DNA from: Chloroflexota bacterium
GTDB taxonomy: Bacteria > Chloroflexota > Ktedonobacteria > Ktedonobacterales > JACDGC01
Direction of reading: 5' to 3'
Assembly (NCBI GenBank): GCA_021778805.1
Contig: JAJYBV010000024.1
Location: 1,236-40,194, forward strand
DNA: 38,959 nucleotides
A model generated the notes under the pieces. It was not told the DNA's origin. It did no database searches and saw only the letters and a list, made by a program, of their open reading frames with translations. The position numbers and the translations under genes are program-made. Shown one piece after another: positions 25,819 through 33,048 of this stretch (positions are counted from its first letter, which is position 1; each line of letters begins with the position of its first letter).

Positions 25819-26092
25819 GTGCAGTGTTTTCTTAAAAAAATGTTTGGGGATACCCCAATCCCCGCATAAGGGGCTACTGCCCCTTATGAATCCCCGCGTT
25901 TGTGTTCGTGCGGTGTTTTCTTAAAAAAATGTTTGGGGACATCCTAATCCCCACATAAGGGGCTACTGCCCCTTATGAATCCCCGCGTTTGTGGTTGTGC
26001 GGTGTTTTCTTAAAAAATGTTTGGGGACATCCTAATCCCCACATAAGGGGCTACTGCCCCTTATGAATCCCTGCGTTTGTGGTTGTGCAGCG
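25819..26092 (+). repeat. Tandem array: three ~89-bp units of the dispersed palindromic repeat (copy C)
   Basis: Units begin GTGCAGTGTTTT or GTGCGGTGTTTT at 25819, 25908 and 25997, and a fourth partial unit begins at 26085. The periods are 89, 89 and 88 bp, the last short by one A in a poly-A tract. Each unit holds TTTGGGG..CCCCAC and AAGGGGCTACTGCCCCTT inverted repeats and ends with ATGAATCCC. Units 2 and 3 are nearly identical. The array and its weakly similar left flank fill most of the 530-bp gap. It is not a CRISPR: there are no unique spacers. Confidence 0.85.
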
Positions 26093-26117
26093 GAATTGCT
26101 GCAAGTGAAATGTTCAA

Positions 26118-27332
26118 TTATGCGGCAGCGCTTTCAACAGTTGCTTTTTTAGCCGGCAGCATTTTAACAAAAAAGATCGCGTCTGCGGCGGCTATTGCTA
26201 CGATGATTGCGCCGGCGTAAAATGGCGCGCCAATGCTGACAGCGCTGAATAATACAGTGGCAAGCAGCGGCCCGGCAATTCTGCCAATACTGGCGGCGCT
26301 TTGCGCTGCGCCAAGCAATGAGCCTTGGATATCTTTGGAGCCGGCTACGGAGATCATAGAAGAAATGACTGGTGTAACAAGCCCATCGCCTACGCTAAGG
26401 AAGCCCAGACCTAAGAACATGGCGCCCACGCTATTGCCTAACGGGATGATAAACAGTCCTGCGCCGAGCAGCAGTAAACCGGAAATTAAGATTGGGCCAA
26501 GTTTAAACCGCTGTGTAAGCTGACGAATTAATCCGCCTTGCACAATGACCACAATAACGCCGATAAAGGTGAATACCCAGCCTGCTTGAATTGTGCCCCA
26601 GTTGAAACGCCATTTAATAAAGAGCGCAAACACGGTTTCCATGCCGCTGAATGCAAGTGTATAGATTAAATTGACGCTGACAAGCTGCAATATGGTCATG
26701 TTTGTTAAAATAGCAATATTAAATTTGCGTTTGGCGCCGGTATCTGTTTTTCCCTGTAAAAATCTGGTTTCCGGCAAGAAGCGCCAAACCAATAGCGCGT
26801 TAACTACCGCAATTCCGGCAGCAGCCCAAAACGGAGCGGAAAGCGAAATGACGGTTAAACTGCCACCAATTACTGGCCCAAGCACGAAACCTACCCCAAT
26901 CGCCGCGCCAATCATTCCCATACTGGCCGCGCGATTTTCCTCACTTGATGTATCTGCCGCAACTGCTTGGGCTGAAGCGATATTTGATGCGCCTAACCCG
27001 CCAATAACGCGCGCCAGCAGCAGCAAGGGAATAGAATTTGCCAAAGCAGACATAATAAAGGAAATAACTTCAATAAACAAAGATATAAGTATGACTGGTT
27101 TGCGTCCATACTTATCGGAAAGCGCGCCTAATATAGGTATGCCTATTACTTGGGCTATTGTAAACGCAGCGGATATAACGCCAATTGTAAATGGATTCGC
27201 CCCTAAACGCAGCGCCCAGAAAGGAAGCAAAGGGAACAATAGGCCAAAGCCGGTAAAATCAATTAAAACGGTAAGGGCCATTAGAAGAAGGGGAACATTC
27301 ATTTTCTTTTGAGATTTATTTTGTTGTTGCAT
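26118..27332 (-). CDS. MFS efflux transporter, TetA-like
   Basis: Twelve-helix major facilitator of 404 residues in the cytoplasmic membrane, probably a proton-driven drug exporter. Seen: motif A GALSDKYGRKPVIL in the loop between helices 2 and 3, LLARVIGGLGASNIASAQA, the antiporter motif C region GFVLGPVIGGSL, and a weak half-repeat in the second six helices. TetA-type assignment comes from LIDFTGFGLLFPLLPFWA at the N-terminus and overall layout. TGAGG lies before the ATG. It is divergent from a PadR regulator whose likely operator covers its promoter, so induction by substrate is expected. Confidence 0.87.
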   Translation of the reverse strand: MQQQNKSQKKMNVPLLLMALTVLIDFTGFGLLFPLLPFWALRLGANPFTIGVISAAFTIAQVIGIPILGALSDKYGRKPVILISLFIEVISFIMSALANSIPLLLLARVIGGLGASNIASAQAVAADTSSEENRAASMGMIGAAIGVGFVLGPVIGGSLTVISLSAPFWAAAGIAVVNALLVWRFLPETRFLQGKTDTGAKRKFNIAILTNMTILQLVSVNLIYTLAFSGMETVFALFIKWRFNWGTIQAGWVFTFIGVIVVIVQGGLIRQLTQRFKLGPILISGLLLLGAGLFIIPLGNSVGAMFLGLGFLSVGDGLVTPVISSMISVAGSKDIQGSLLGAAQSAASIGRIAGPLLATVLFSAVSIGAPFYAGAIIVAIAAADAIFFVKMLPAKKATVESAAA

Positions 27333-27362
27333 AAAACTGCCTCAGAAACATTTAATTTAATT

Positions 27363-27412
27363 AGTCATATTTGACTATTCATAGTATAAACTAATTCATA
27401 TGAAATAGTCAA
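27363..27412 (-). promoter_or_regulatory. MFS promoter overlapped by inverted-repeat operator
   Basis: On the minus strand the -35 TTGACT (27412-27407) and -10 TATACT (27388-27383) are 18 nt apart. Overlapping both is an inverted repeat TTGACTATTCAT (27371) / ATGAAATAGTCAA (27400), with another half-site AGTCA at 27363. This is the expected architecture for repression by the adjacent PadR protein. The rest of the 307-bp gap up to the PadR start is A/T-rich with no other clear element. Confidence 0.65.
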
Positions 27413-27639
27413 GATTGATGAAGCATGTTTTTCGCGGAAATTGTACAATAAAACAAGAATTTTTTCTGGCGCCGAAAAAAAGCGGCAAAATACGCTTTGA
27501 TTTATATTTTTATGATATAAATTGTGATATATTTGGAATACTGTTGCTGTGAGCAATCAGCATTTTCTGCAAAAAAACTTGTTTGAGCTTACAGATGCGT
27601 GTACGTATTTGTTTGCTTATCAAAAATTTTGGGATTTAT

Positions 27640-28176
27640 ATGGACGAAAGAGAACTTTTATTGCTGGGGCTTTTAAAAATACAAAGCCAGCATGGTTACC
27701 AAATAAATGAATTTATCTCAAAAAACCTGAGCCGGGTTACATCAATGAAGAAAGCAACCGCGTATGCTCTGCTGGAAAATATGCGGAAAAATGGGCTGAT
27801 TGATGAAAGCATTTCTCAGGAAGGAAATCGGCCTCAGCGTAAAGTATATTCGATAACTTCCGCCGGGGATGCAGCGTTTGATACACTGTTGAAAACCTAT
27901 TTAGCGCAGCCGGGACAAATCACTTTTTCATTGGATATTGCGTTGATGTTTATTGGAAACTTGCCGGTAGCTGAAGTTATCAATTTGCTGGATGAACGTA
28001 TGAAATTGCTTATTGAGCAAATAGAAACGTATGAACGGGCGCCAAAACATGAGTACGATCTGGGATCCAGGCTGGCGGTGGAACATGTGTTATCGCACCT
28101 GCAGCTAGATTTATCATGGCTGCAATCTGCAAAGGAAATGATTGTTCAAGAAGCAAGCAGTGGAAGTAACGGCTGA
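27640..28176 (+). CDS. PadR family transcriptional regulator
   Basis: PadR-type winged-helix repressor of 178 residues. The N-terminal domain MDERELLLLGLLKIQSQHGYQINEFI...KKATAYALLENMRKNGLIDE...RPQRKVYSITSAGDAAF has the family's helix-turn-helix and the conserved Y-x-I-T-xx-G wing end. The C-terminal helices (INLLDERMKLLIEQIETYERA) form the usual dimerisation part. The track extends 19 codons upstream to a TTG; the ATG at 27640 begins exactly where PadR proteins begin. Divergent from the MFS exporter, which it probably represses. Confidence 0.88.
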   Translation: MDERELLLLGLLKIQSQHGYQINEFISKNLSRVTSMKKATAYALLENMRKNGLIDESISQEGNRPQRKVYSITSAGDAAFDTLLKTYLAQPGQITFSLDIALMFIGNLPVAEVINLLDERMKLLIEQIETYERAPKHEYDLGSRLAVEHVLSHLQLDLSWLQSAKEMIVQEASSGSNG

Positions 28177-28304
28177 AAATATGCGAAAATAATATTGTCT
28201 TAACCCATAAGACGGCCGGGCGCTGATAAATGAACATCTGCATAAAGAGATGTTGAGGCAAAATTTCCTCTCGCCGCCTATTTTCTGAAAGTTTCTGCTT
28301 GAAC

Positions 28305-29267
28305 ATGAAATCGACATCCTTCCGCGGCTGGAGCATGCTTATATTAAGCAATTTTATTTTTGCCGGCGCTTATGTTTCGGGGAAGATTGCGCTGGCAAGC
28401 GTTTCCCCGATTATTTTAAATATGCTTCGATTTATTGTTGCCTCTACCTTGCTTATACCTATTTTGGTTGTTCAGCGAAAATATTTGCGTATGCAACGGC
28501 GCGATTTAACGATATTTTTAACCGTTTCGCTGTGCAGTTTTGTATTGAATAAATTTTTTGAATATTGGGGGCTTAGTTTAAGCAACGCTTCCGATACTGC
28601 TTTGCTGATATCCGGTGAAGGAATATTTACGGCAATTTTAGCGTGGGTAATTCTGAAAGAACGAATAACAATCAGCAGAGTTATTGCCTTGCTTATCGGT
28701 TTGTTTGGCGCATATTTAATTATTGAGCGCGGCTTTATTCCGCATTTCCAAGAATCTGGTTCAATGTCTTTGCGGATCATTGGGGACGGTTTATTTCTGC
28801 TTTCGTTGGTGTTTGAAGCATTTGCGTCTATAATCAGCAAAAAACTAACGGGAAAATTTTCGCCGCTCTTTATTACGTCGGCCACCGTTACCGGAAGTTT
28901 GTTTGTATGGATACCAGCAGGGAGTGTGGATATTGCGCTGCATGGATTGAAGCTTACGTGGCCGGCCGCTGCAGGTATTCTTTATTTAGGTGTGCTGGTT
29001 ACTGCAACGGCGTATTATTTGTGGTTTGGCGGTCTGCAAATGATTGACGCAGCTTCCGCAGCGGTGACGCTGTTTTTGCAGCCGCTTATCGGCGCGCTGC
29101 TGGCGGTGGCTATATTAGGCGATCATATTGGGTTGTTTACTATTTTAGGCGGATTATGTATCATCTTCAGCATGTGGATGATATCTTGGCCGGTTCCCGA
29201 CAAAAAAGAATTAGAAATTGGATTGAATGTATCCGTTCCCGACTTGGATAAGTTCCATGGTGTGTAA
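28305..29267 (+). CDS. EamA/DMT family transporter
   Basis: Ten predicted transmembrane helices in two EamA halves (PF00892), about 320 residues. The first half has FIFAGAYVSGKIAL...LNMLRFIVASTLL, AYLII and WVILKERITISRVIALLIGL. The second half has YLGVLVTATAYYLWFGGLQ, ASAAVTLFLQPLIGALLAVAILGD and GGLCIIFS. Substrate unknown; amino acids or metabolites are typical. The start is either TTG 28299 or ATG 28305, and neither has a strong Shine-Dalgarno. It lies 128 bp after the PadR gene and may be in the same regulon. Confidence 0.88.
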   Translation: MKSTSFRGWSMLILSNFIFAGAYVSGKIALASVSPIILNMLRFIVASTLLIPILVVQRKYLRMQRRDLTIFLTVSLCSFVLNKFFEYWGLSLSNASDTALLISGEGIFTAILAWVILKERITISRVIALLIGLFGAYLIIERGFIPHFQESGSMSLRIIGDGLFLLSLVFEAFASIISKKLTGKFSPLFITSATVTGSLFVWIPAGSVDIALHGLKLTWPAAAGILYLGVLVTATAYYLWFGGLQMIDAASAAVTLFLQPLIGALLAVAILGDHIGLFTILGGLCIIFSMWMISWPVPDKKELEIGLNVSVPDLDKFHGV

Positions 29268-29423
29268 AGCAATTAGGCGCAAATTAAGATCATTTGGCAT
29301 ATCAAATTCAAATTGTTTGCATAAATTGGCTTATTTATAAACACATTTTTCACATAGCTATGATATACTAATATCTGAGGCCGGTTGGTTTCAATATTTT
29401 AAACTTCAAAAAAGGGGTTAGAT

Positions 29424-29687
29424 ATGTCGAAAGCATTGTCACGAAATGTGTATTTAGTGTCTTTAGTGCTTATAATTGTTTCTACAGTTCTAATTTATTC
29501 AAAAGCAAGCCCTACTGTTGGCGCTTTGCTTTATTTCGTTGGCGCTCTTGGAGCTATAGTTTCATGGATAGGGGCGTTGATAAAAACAGCGCAATTATCT
29601 CGCTGGGGATGGTTTGTTGGTATTTTAATAACTGGCGGTATTGGCTTTTTAATCTATGTTTTCGCTGGCCCTACAGAGAAGCGCTAA
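29424..29687 (+). CDS. Small membrane protein (87 aa)
   Basis: Not recognised as a named family. Three hydrophobic helices (YLVSLVLIIVSTVLIY, VGALLYFVGALGAIVSWIGAL, WGWFVGILITGGIGFLIYVFA) resemble short bacterial 'superinfection immunity' or DUF-type membrane proteins. AAGGGG lies 6-7 nt before the ATG, and a strong terminator follows the stop, so the gene is real and monocistronic. Confidence 0.75.
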   Translation: MSKALSRNVYLVSLVLIIVSTVLIYSKASPTVGALLYFVGALGAIVSWIGALIKTAQLSRWGWFVGILITGGIGFLIYVFAGPTEKR

Positions 29688-29710
29688 GCCGCTTTGGCTT
29701 TAATAATAAG

Positions 29711-29741
29711 AGTTCGGTGTGCTCTACGCCGGACTTTTTTT
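29711..29741 (+). terminator. Rho-independent terminator
   Basis: 9-bp stem AGTTCGGTG/CGCCGGACT (two G-U pairs) followed directly by TTTTTTT. Confidence 0.9.
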
Positions 29742-29796
29742 ATTTTCTGCGGTAAATATCCGTGGTTTTACCTGAATTTCCGAACTTTTCCATAAC

Positions 29797-29824
29797 TTGT
29801 GTGCGCCTGCTTTCATGATACAAT
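29797..29824 (+). promoter_or_regulatory. glcDEF promoter
   Basis: TTGTGT, 16-nt spacer, TACAAT, about 105 bp before the glcD start at 29928. It overlaps the first codons of the long track ORF (29799), which argues for a downstream start. Confidence 0.55.
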
Positions 29825-29927
29825 ACACATGAATGAAATACGCCGCTTTGCGTTGTTCAACGTTATTCGTTTGCAGCGGCTGAAATCGATGGCAGATTCG
29901 ACATTACCTTACGGGGAGCGCACAAGC

Positions 29928-31373
29928 ATGATTGCTTCAGAAATTATTCATTTATTTGAATCGGCAGTTGGCCCCATGCGCGTTATCACTCATCCCGCCG
30001 AGCGCAAAGCTTTCGCTTCTGATGCGCTGCTGCATTATCATGAACCCCCGGAACTGGTTGTTTTCCCGGAAACAACTGAACAAATAAGCTCTATCGTTAA
30101 AATCTGCAATACCCATCACATACCGTTTACGCCGCGCGGTTCGGGAACCGGTCTTTCAGGCGGTGCAACCCCATCTCCGGAATCTGTGGTGATTGCCACT
30201 GCTAAAATGCGGAAAATACACCGAATCGATATCGCAAATCGGCTGGCGGTGGTGGATCCCGGTGTGATTAATAGCGACATCACTAAAGCTGTGGCGTCTG
30301 CCGGATATTTTTATGCGCCGGATCCTTCCAGTCAATCGGTTTCTACAATTGGCGGCAATGTTGCTGAAAACGCCGGCGGAATACACTGTTTTAAATATGG
30401 ATTTACCGTAAACCATATTCTTGGCGCACAAATAGTACTGGGCAATGGTGATATTGTTGAAGTTGGCGGTGAGGCAATGGATATGCCCGGTTATAATTTG
30501 CTCAGCGTCATTGTGGGGTCTGAAGGCACATTGGGTATAGTTACCTGCGTAACGGTAAGGCTGACTGCACAGCCGCAAAGCATTGTAACTGCGCTGGTTC
30601 CTTTCGCCTCCATGGAATCTGCCGGCGCGGCGGTTTCAGCCATTATAGCCGCAGGTATTGTTCCAGCCGCAATCGAACTGATGGATCAGCTGACGCTGCA
30701 AGTTTGTGAAAACACGATTCACGCCGGATACCCCGAAAACGCAGCGGCAATTTTGCTGGTTGAATTAGATGGGCCGCAAGCCGAAGTTGAAGCTAGAATA
30801 GCGGATGTTGCCAAAATTTGCCGAAACTATGAAGCGCTGAATTGGAAGATTGCCACTTTACCCGCGGAACGCGCGCTTTTGTGGAAAGGCCGCAAAGCTG
30901 CGTTTGCTGCGCTGGGACAGCTTGGCGCGCACTTATTTTTGCATGATGGTGTTGTTCCCCGCACAAAACTGCCGGAAGCGCTGAAACGTTTGACAGATGT
31001 TGGCCGCCGTTCCGGTTTGTGGATTGCCACGGTTCTGCACGCTGGAGATGGCAACTTGCACCCGGTAGTGCTGTATAACGATGATCAGGAGGCGCTGGCG
31101 GAACAAGTTGCCGCAGATATTTTAACTATGTGTGTTGAATTAGGCGGCAGCATAACAGGCGAGCATGGCGTTGGCCTAGATAAACGTGAGTTTATGAATG
31201 TGATGTTTACCGAAAATGATATGGCGGCGCACCAAAAGTTGCGTTTGGCGTTCGACCCATTAGGCATCAGTAATCCGGGGAAAATATATCCTGCGCCAAA
31301 TATGTGCGGGGAAGGCGCAAAAAAATACAAACAACATCCGCTTGAACAAAACGGAACTATTACCAGATTGTGA
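29928..31373 (+). CDS. glcD: Glycolate oxidase subunit GlcD (FAD-linked)
   Basis: Flavoprotein subunit that oxidises glycolate (or D-lactate) at the membrane and passes electrons through GlcF to quinone. FAD-binding PCMH domain: PRGSGTGLSGGATP, DPSSQSVSTIGGNVAENAGGIHCFKYG, VGSEGTLGIVT. C-terminal cap: VLHAGDGNLHPVV and GEHGVGLDKREFM, with a final NPGKIYP. The track starts at 29799, but the ATG at 29928 has GGGGAG nine nt upstream and gives 481 residues, near E. coli GlcD (499). First gene of glcDEF; the transcript is now interrupted by an iscB element after the stop. Confidence 0.93.
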   Translation: MIASEIIHLFESAVGPMRVITHPAERKAFASDALLHYHEPPELVVFPETTEQISSIVKICNTHHIPFTPRGSGTGLSGGATPSPESVVIATAKMRKIHRIDIANRLAVVDPGVINSDITKAVASAGYFYAPDPSSQSVSTIGGNVAENAGGIHCFKYGFTVNHILGAQIVLGNGDIVEVGGEAMDMPGYNLLSVIVGSEGTLGIVTCVTVRLTAQPQSIVTALVPFASMESAGAAVSAIIAAGIVPAAIELMDQLTLQVCENTIHAGYPENAAAILLVELDGPQAEVEARIADVAKICRNYEALNWKIATLPAERALLWKGRKAAFAALGQLGAHLFLHDGVVPRTKLPEALKRLTDVGRRSGLWIATVLHAGDGNLHPVVLYNDDQEALAEQVAADILTMCVELGGSITGEHGVGLDKREFMNVMFTENDMAAHQKLRLAFDPLGISNPGKIYPAPNMCGEGAKKYKQHPLEQNGTITRL

Positions 31374-31386
31374 TTTTTTCAAAAAT

Positions 31387-31406
31387 TTTATTATCAGGTG
31401 TTTTAA
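31387..31406 (+). other. Predicted IscB guide segment (left flank of the element)
   Basis: In iscB loci the omega-RNA guide is the host sequence just outside the omega-RNA end. Here that is the 16-20 nt ending TCAGGTGTTTTAA, the tail of the glcD-glcE junction. It contains AGGTG, the former glcE Shine-Dalgarno. Inference from family biology. Confidence 0.45.
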
Positions 31407-31698
31407 GTCAGCGACCCCATGCCTAAAGGCAGGGGTATGTGAAAGCTTACTCCGATGCTGACCAGATCCCCTGGAAACAGGGAGCCGTTATCAGGAAGTG
31501 TTCAAATTCGCACCTTCAGATGGCATCTCAGTCTGAAGCTCTGCAAGTTCAACGTTAAACAGGTTGATGGGGTGTCAAAGCCAGTGCGTTGAGCATAGTA
31601 CCGCCTGCTAACCCGATCGAGGGAACCATGTACCGCCAGTGGCAACACTGGTGTGAGGCCAATTACGGCCCCTTCGCAAGAAGGAAAGGAAAAAACAA
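31407..31698 (+). ncRNA. IscB omega-RNA region
   Basis: The ~290 nt directly upstream of iscB have no ORF with a start signal but several stems, including the left-end hairpin 31414-31436. Further G/C-rich paired stretches occur through 31500-31690, and the region ends at the purine-rich GAAGGAAAGG leader of iscB. Location, length and structure fit the omega-RNA of IscB systems, which starts with the guide and ends at or near the iscB start. Exact ends and folding were not computed. Confidence 0.75.
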
Positions 31699-32988
31699 AT
31701 GTCACGAGTCTTTGTTGTCGATATGCAACAGCAGCCACTCACTCCCTGCACACCAGCACGGGCGCGCTGGCTGTTGACGCAAAAGAAAGCCGCTATCTGG
31801 CGCAGATACCCTTTCACCATTATCGTGAAGGGAGCCAAGCCAGATGCCCTTGTCCCTGAAATGGTGTGCAAGCTCGATCCAGGCAGCGAAACCACCGGTA
31901 TTGCCGTTCTCAACCAACAATCGGGAGAAGTGCTCTGGGCAGGGGAATTGACGCATCGCGGGCAAGCTATCAAAGAACGGCTGGACCAACGCCGAGGCTG
32001 TCGAAGAAGCCGATGCCAGCGCCATACACGCTATCGAGAGCCGCGATTTCTCAATCGGACTCGTCCCAAAGGATGGCTGCCACCATCGGCGCAAAGTCGA
32101 GTAGCAAATATCCATACCTGGGTCAATCGCATTCGCCTATCCTGTCTTATTGCTTCATTGAGTATGGAGTTGGTAAAATTCGATACCCAATTGATGCAGC
32201 ATGCGGAAATTAGTGGTGTGGAATATCAGCAAGGAACCCTGGCAGGATATGAAACCAGGGAATACTTGCTCGAAAAATGGAACCGAGCCTGTGCCTATTG
32301 TGGGGCAACCCATCTTCCTTTGCAAATAGAGCACATCGTCCCCAAATCGCGTGGGGGAAGCAATCGCATTGCCAATCTTGCCATCGCCTGTGAAGCCTGC
32401 AACCTGAAGAAAGGCGCCCACACCGCCGAAGCATTTGGGTTTCCTAATGTGCAGCAGCAAGCACAACAGCCATTGAAGGATGCGGCTGCGGTCAACGCCA
32501 GCAGATGGGCTGTGTGGCGTGTGTTGACCCAAACAGGGTTGCCCGTTGAAACAGGCAGTGGGGGATTGACCAAATTTAATCGAACCCATCGCAATCTGCC
32601 AAAGACCCATTGGCTGGATGCCAGTTGTGTCGGCCACTCCACGCCGGAAACCCTCCACTGGAAGCAGGTACATCCGTTCCTGATAACAGCAATGGGACGG
32701 CATAGTCGGCAGATGTGTCGAACGAATGCGTTTGGAGTTCCAGACAAAGCGCCCAAAGCAACCAGTGTCGTTGGAGGGTTCCGAACCGGAGACATGGTCA
32801 AAGCAGTCGTGCCCGAAACGAGTAAAAAAGCAGGGGTGTATGTGGGTCGGATTGCCATCCGGGCAACAGGCTACTGCAATATCAAAACGGGTACCGAAAC
32901 TATTCAAGGCATCCATGTTCGCTATTGCACGGCCCTGCATCGAATGGACGGGTATTCCTATTCTTTCAAGAAAGAGAGGCTCACCTGA
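31699..32988 (+). CDS. iscB: IscB RNA-guided endonuclease (RuvC + HNH)
   Basis: Complete 429-residue IscB. Order: PLMP-like N-terminus (VVDMQQQPLTPCTPARARWLL, residues 6-26); RuvC-I with Asp60 (CKLDPGSETTGIAV); arginine-rich bridge helix (RRGCRRSRCQRHTRYREPRF, 98-117); RuvC-II with Glu157 (SMELVKFD); HNH (CAYCG...QIEHIVPKSRGGSNRIANL...CEACN) with His212; RuvC-III with His304 and Asp307 (THWLDAS); and a C-terminal target-adjacent-motif domain (VGGFRTGDMVKAVV...). All catalytic residues are present, so a double-strand DNA nuclease guided by omega-RNA is predicted. GAAGGAAAGG precedes the ATG. Large antisense ORFs over it (304 aa, 187 aa) are shadows. Confidence 0.96.
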   Translation: MSRVFVVDMQQQPLTPCTPARARWLLTQKKAAIWRRYPFTIIVKGAKPDALVPEMVCKLDPGSETTGIAVLNQQSGEVLWAGELTHRGQAIKERLDQRRGCRRSRCQRHTRYREPRFLNRTRPKGWLPPSAQSRVANIHTWVNRIRLSCLIASLSMELVKFDTQLMQHAEISGVEYQQGTLAGYETREYLLEKWNRACAYCGATHLPLQIEHIVPKSRGGSNRIANLAIACEACNLKKGAHTAEAFGFPNVQQQAQQPLKDAAAVNASRWAVWRVLTQTGLPVETGSGGLTKFNRTHRNLPKTHWLDASCVGHSTPETLHWKQVHPFLITAMGRHSRQMCRTNAFGVPDKAPKATSVVGGFRTGDMVKAVVPETSKKAGVYVGRIAIRATGYCNIKTGTETIQGIHVRYCTALHRMDGYSYSFKKERLT

Positions 32989-33033
32989 CGGTGAGCAGGC
33001 ATTTCCTCCCCATTCCGCAAGGAAGGGGTCTTC

Positions 33034-33048
33034 ATGCCTGAGCTTTAA
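33034..33048 (+). other. Mini-ORF MPEL at element right end, stop abutting glcE ATG
   Basis: ATG CCT GAG CTT TAA (33034-33048) has GGAAGGGG (33021-33028) 5 nt upstream, and its TAA is directly followed by the glcE ATG. Such an arrangement could allow termination-reinitiation to supply glcE translation. The ribosome site lies in the right-end hairpin, so its use is uncertain. Confidence 0.4.

Larger units (their letters stand above)
31402..33048 (+). mobile_element. iscB-bearing IS200/IS605-type element, non-autonomous
   Basis: About 1.64 kb inserted between glcD and glcE. TTTAA occurs at both outer junctions (31402-31406 and 33044-33048), so the exact ends are ambiguous by 5 bp. The left end has a hairpin ACCCC(A)TGCC taaa GGCAGGGGT (31414-31436). 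The right end has GCTCACC/GGTGAGC (32979-32996), then AGGCAT...ATGCCT enclosing CCCC(A)TTCC gcaa GGAAGGGG (33007-33028). It carries no tnpA, so a transposase must act in trans. Codon use (GCC, ACC, GGG, ATC) differs from the flanking genes. Removing it restores a normal glcE translation start. Confidence 0.85.

Noticed and set aside
25819-26092. CRISPR-like array
   Set aside because: The 89-bp units are contiguous with no unique spacers, and no cas genes are near. It is a tandem palindromic repeat.
26671-27312. 213-aa plus-strand ORF
   Set aside because: Antisense to the MFS transporter; low-complexity Pro/Ile/Ala composition typical of shadows of membrane genes.
29799-29927. Upstream extension of glcD
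   Set aside because: It overlaps the likely promoter and has no family similarity; the ATG at 29928 has GGGGAG upstream.
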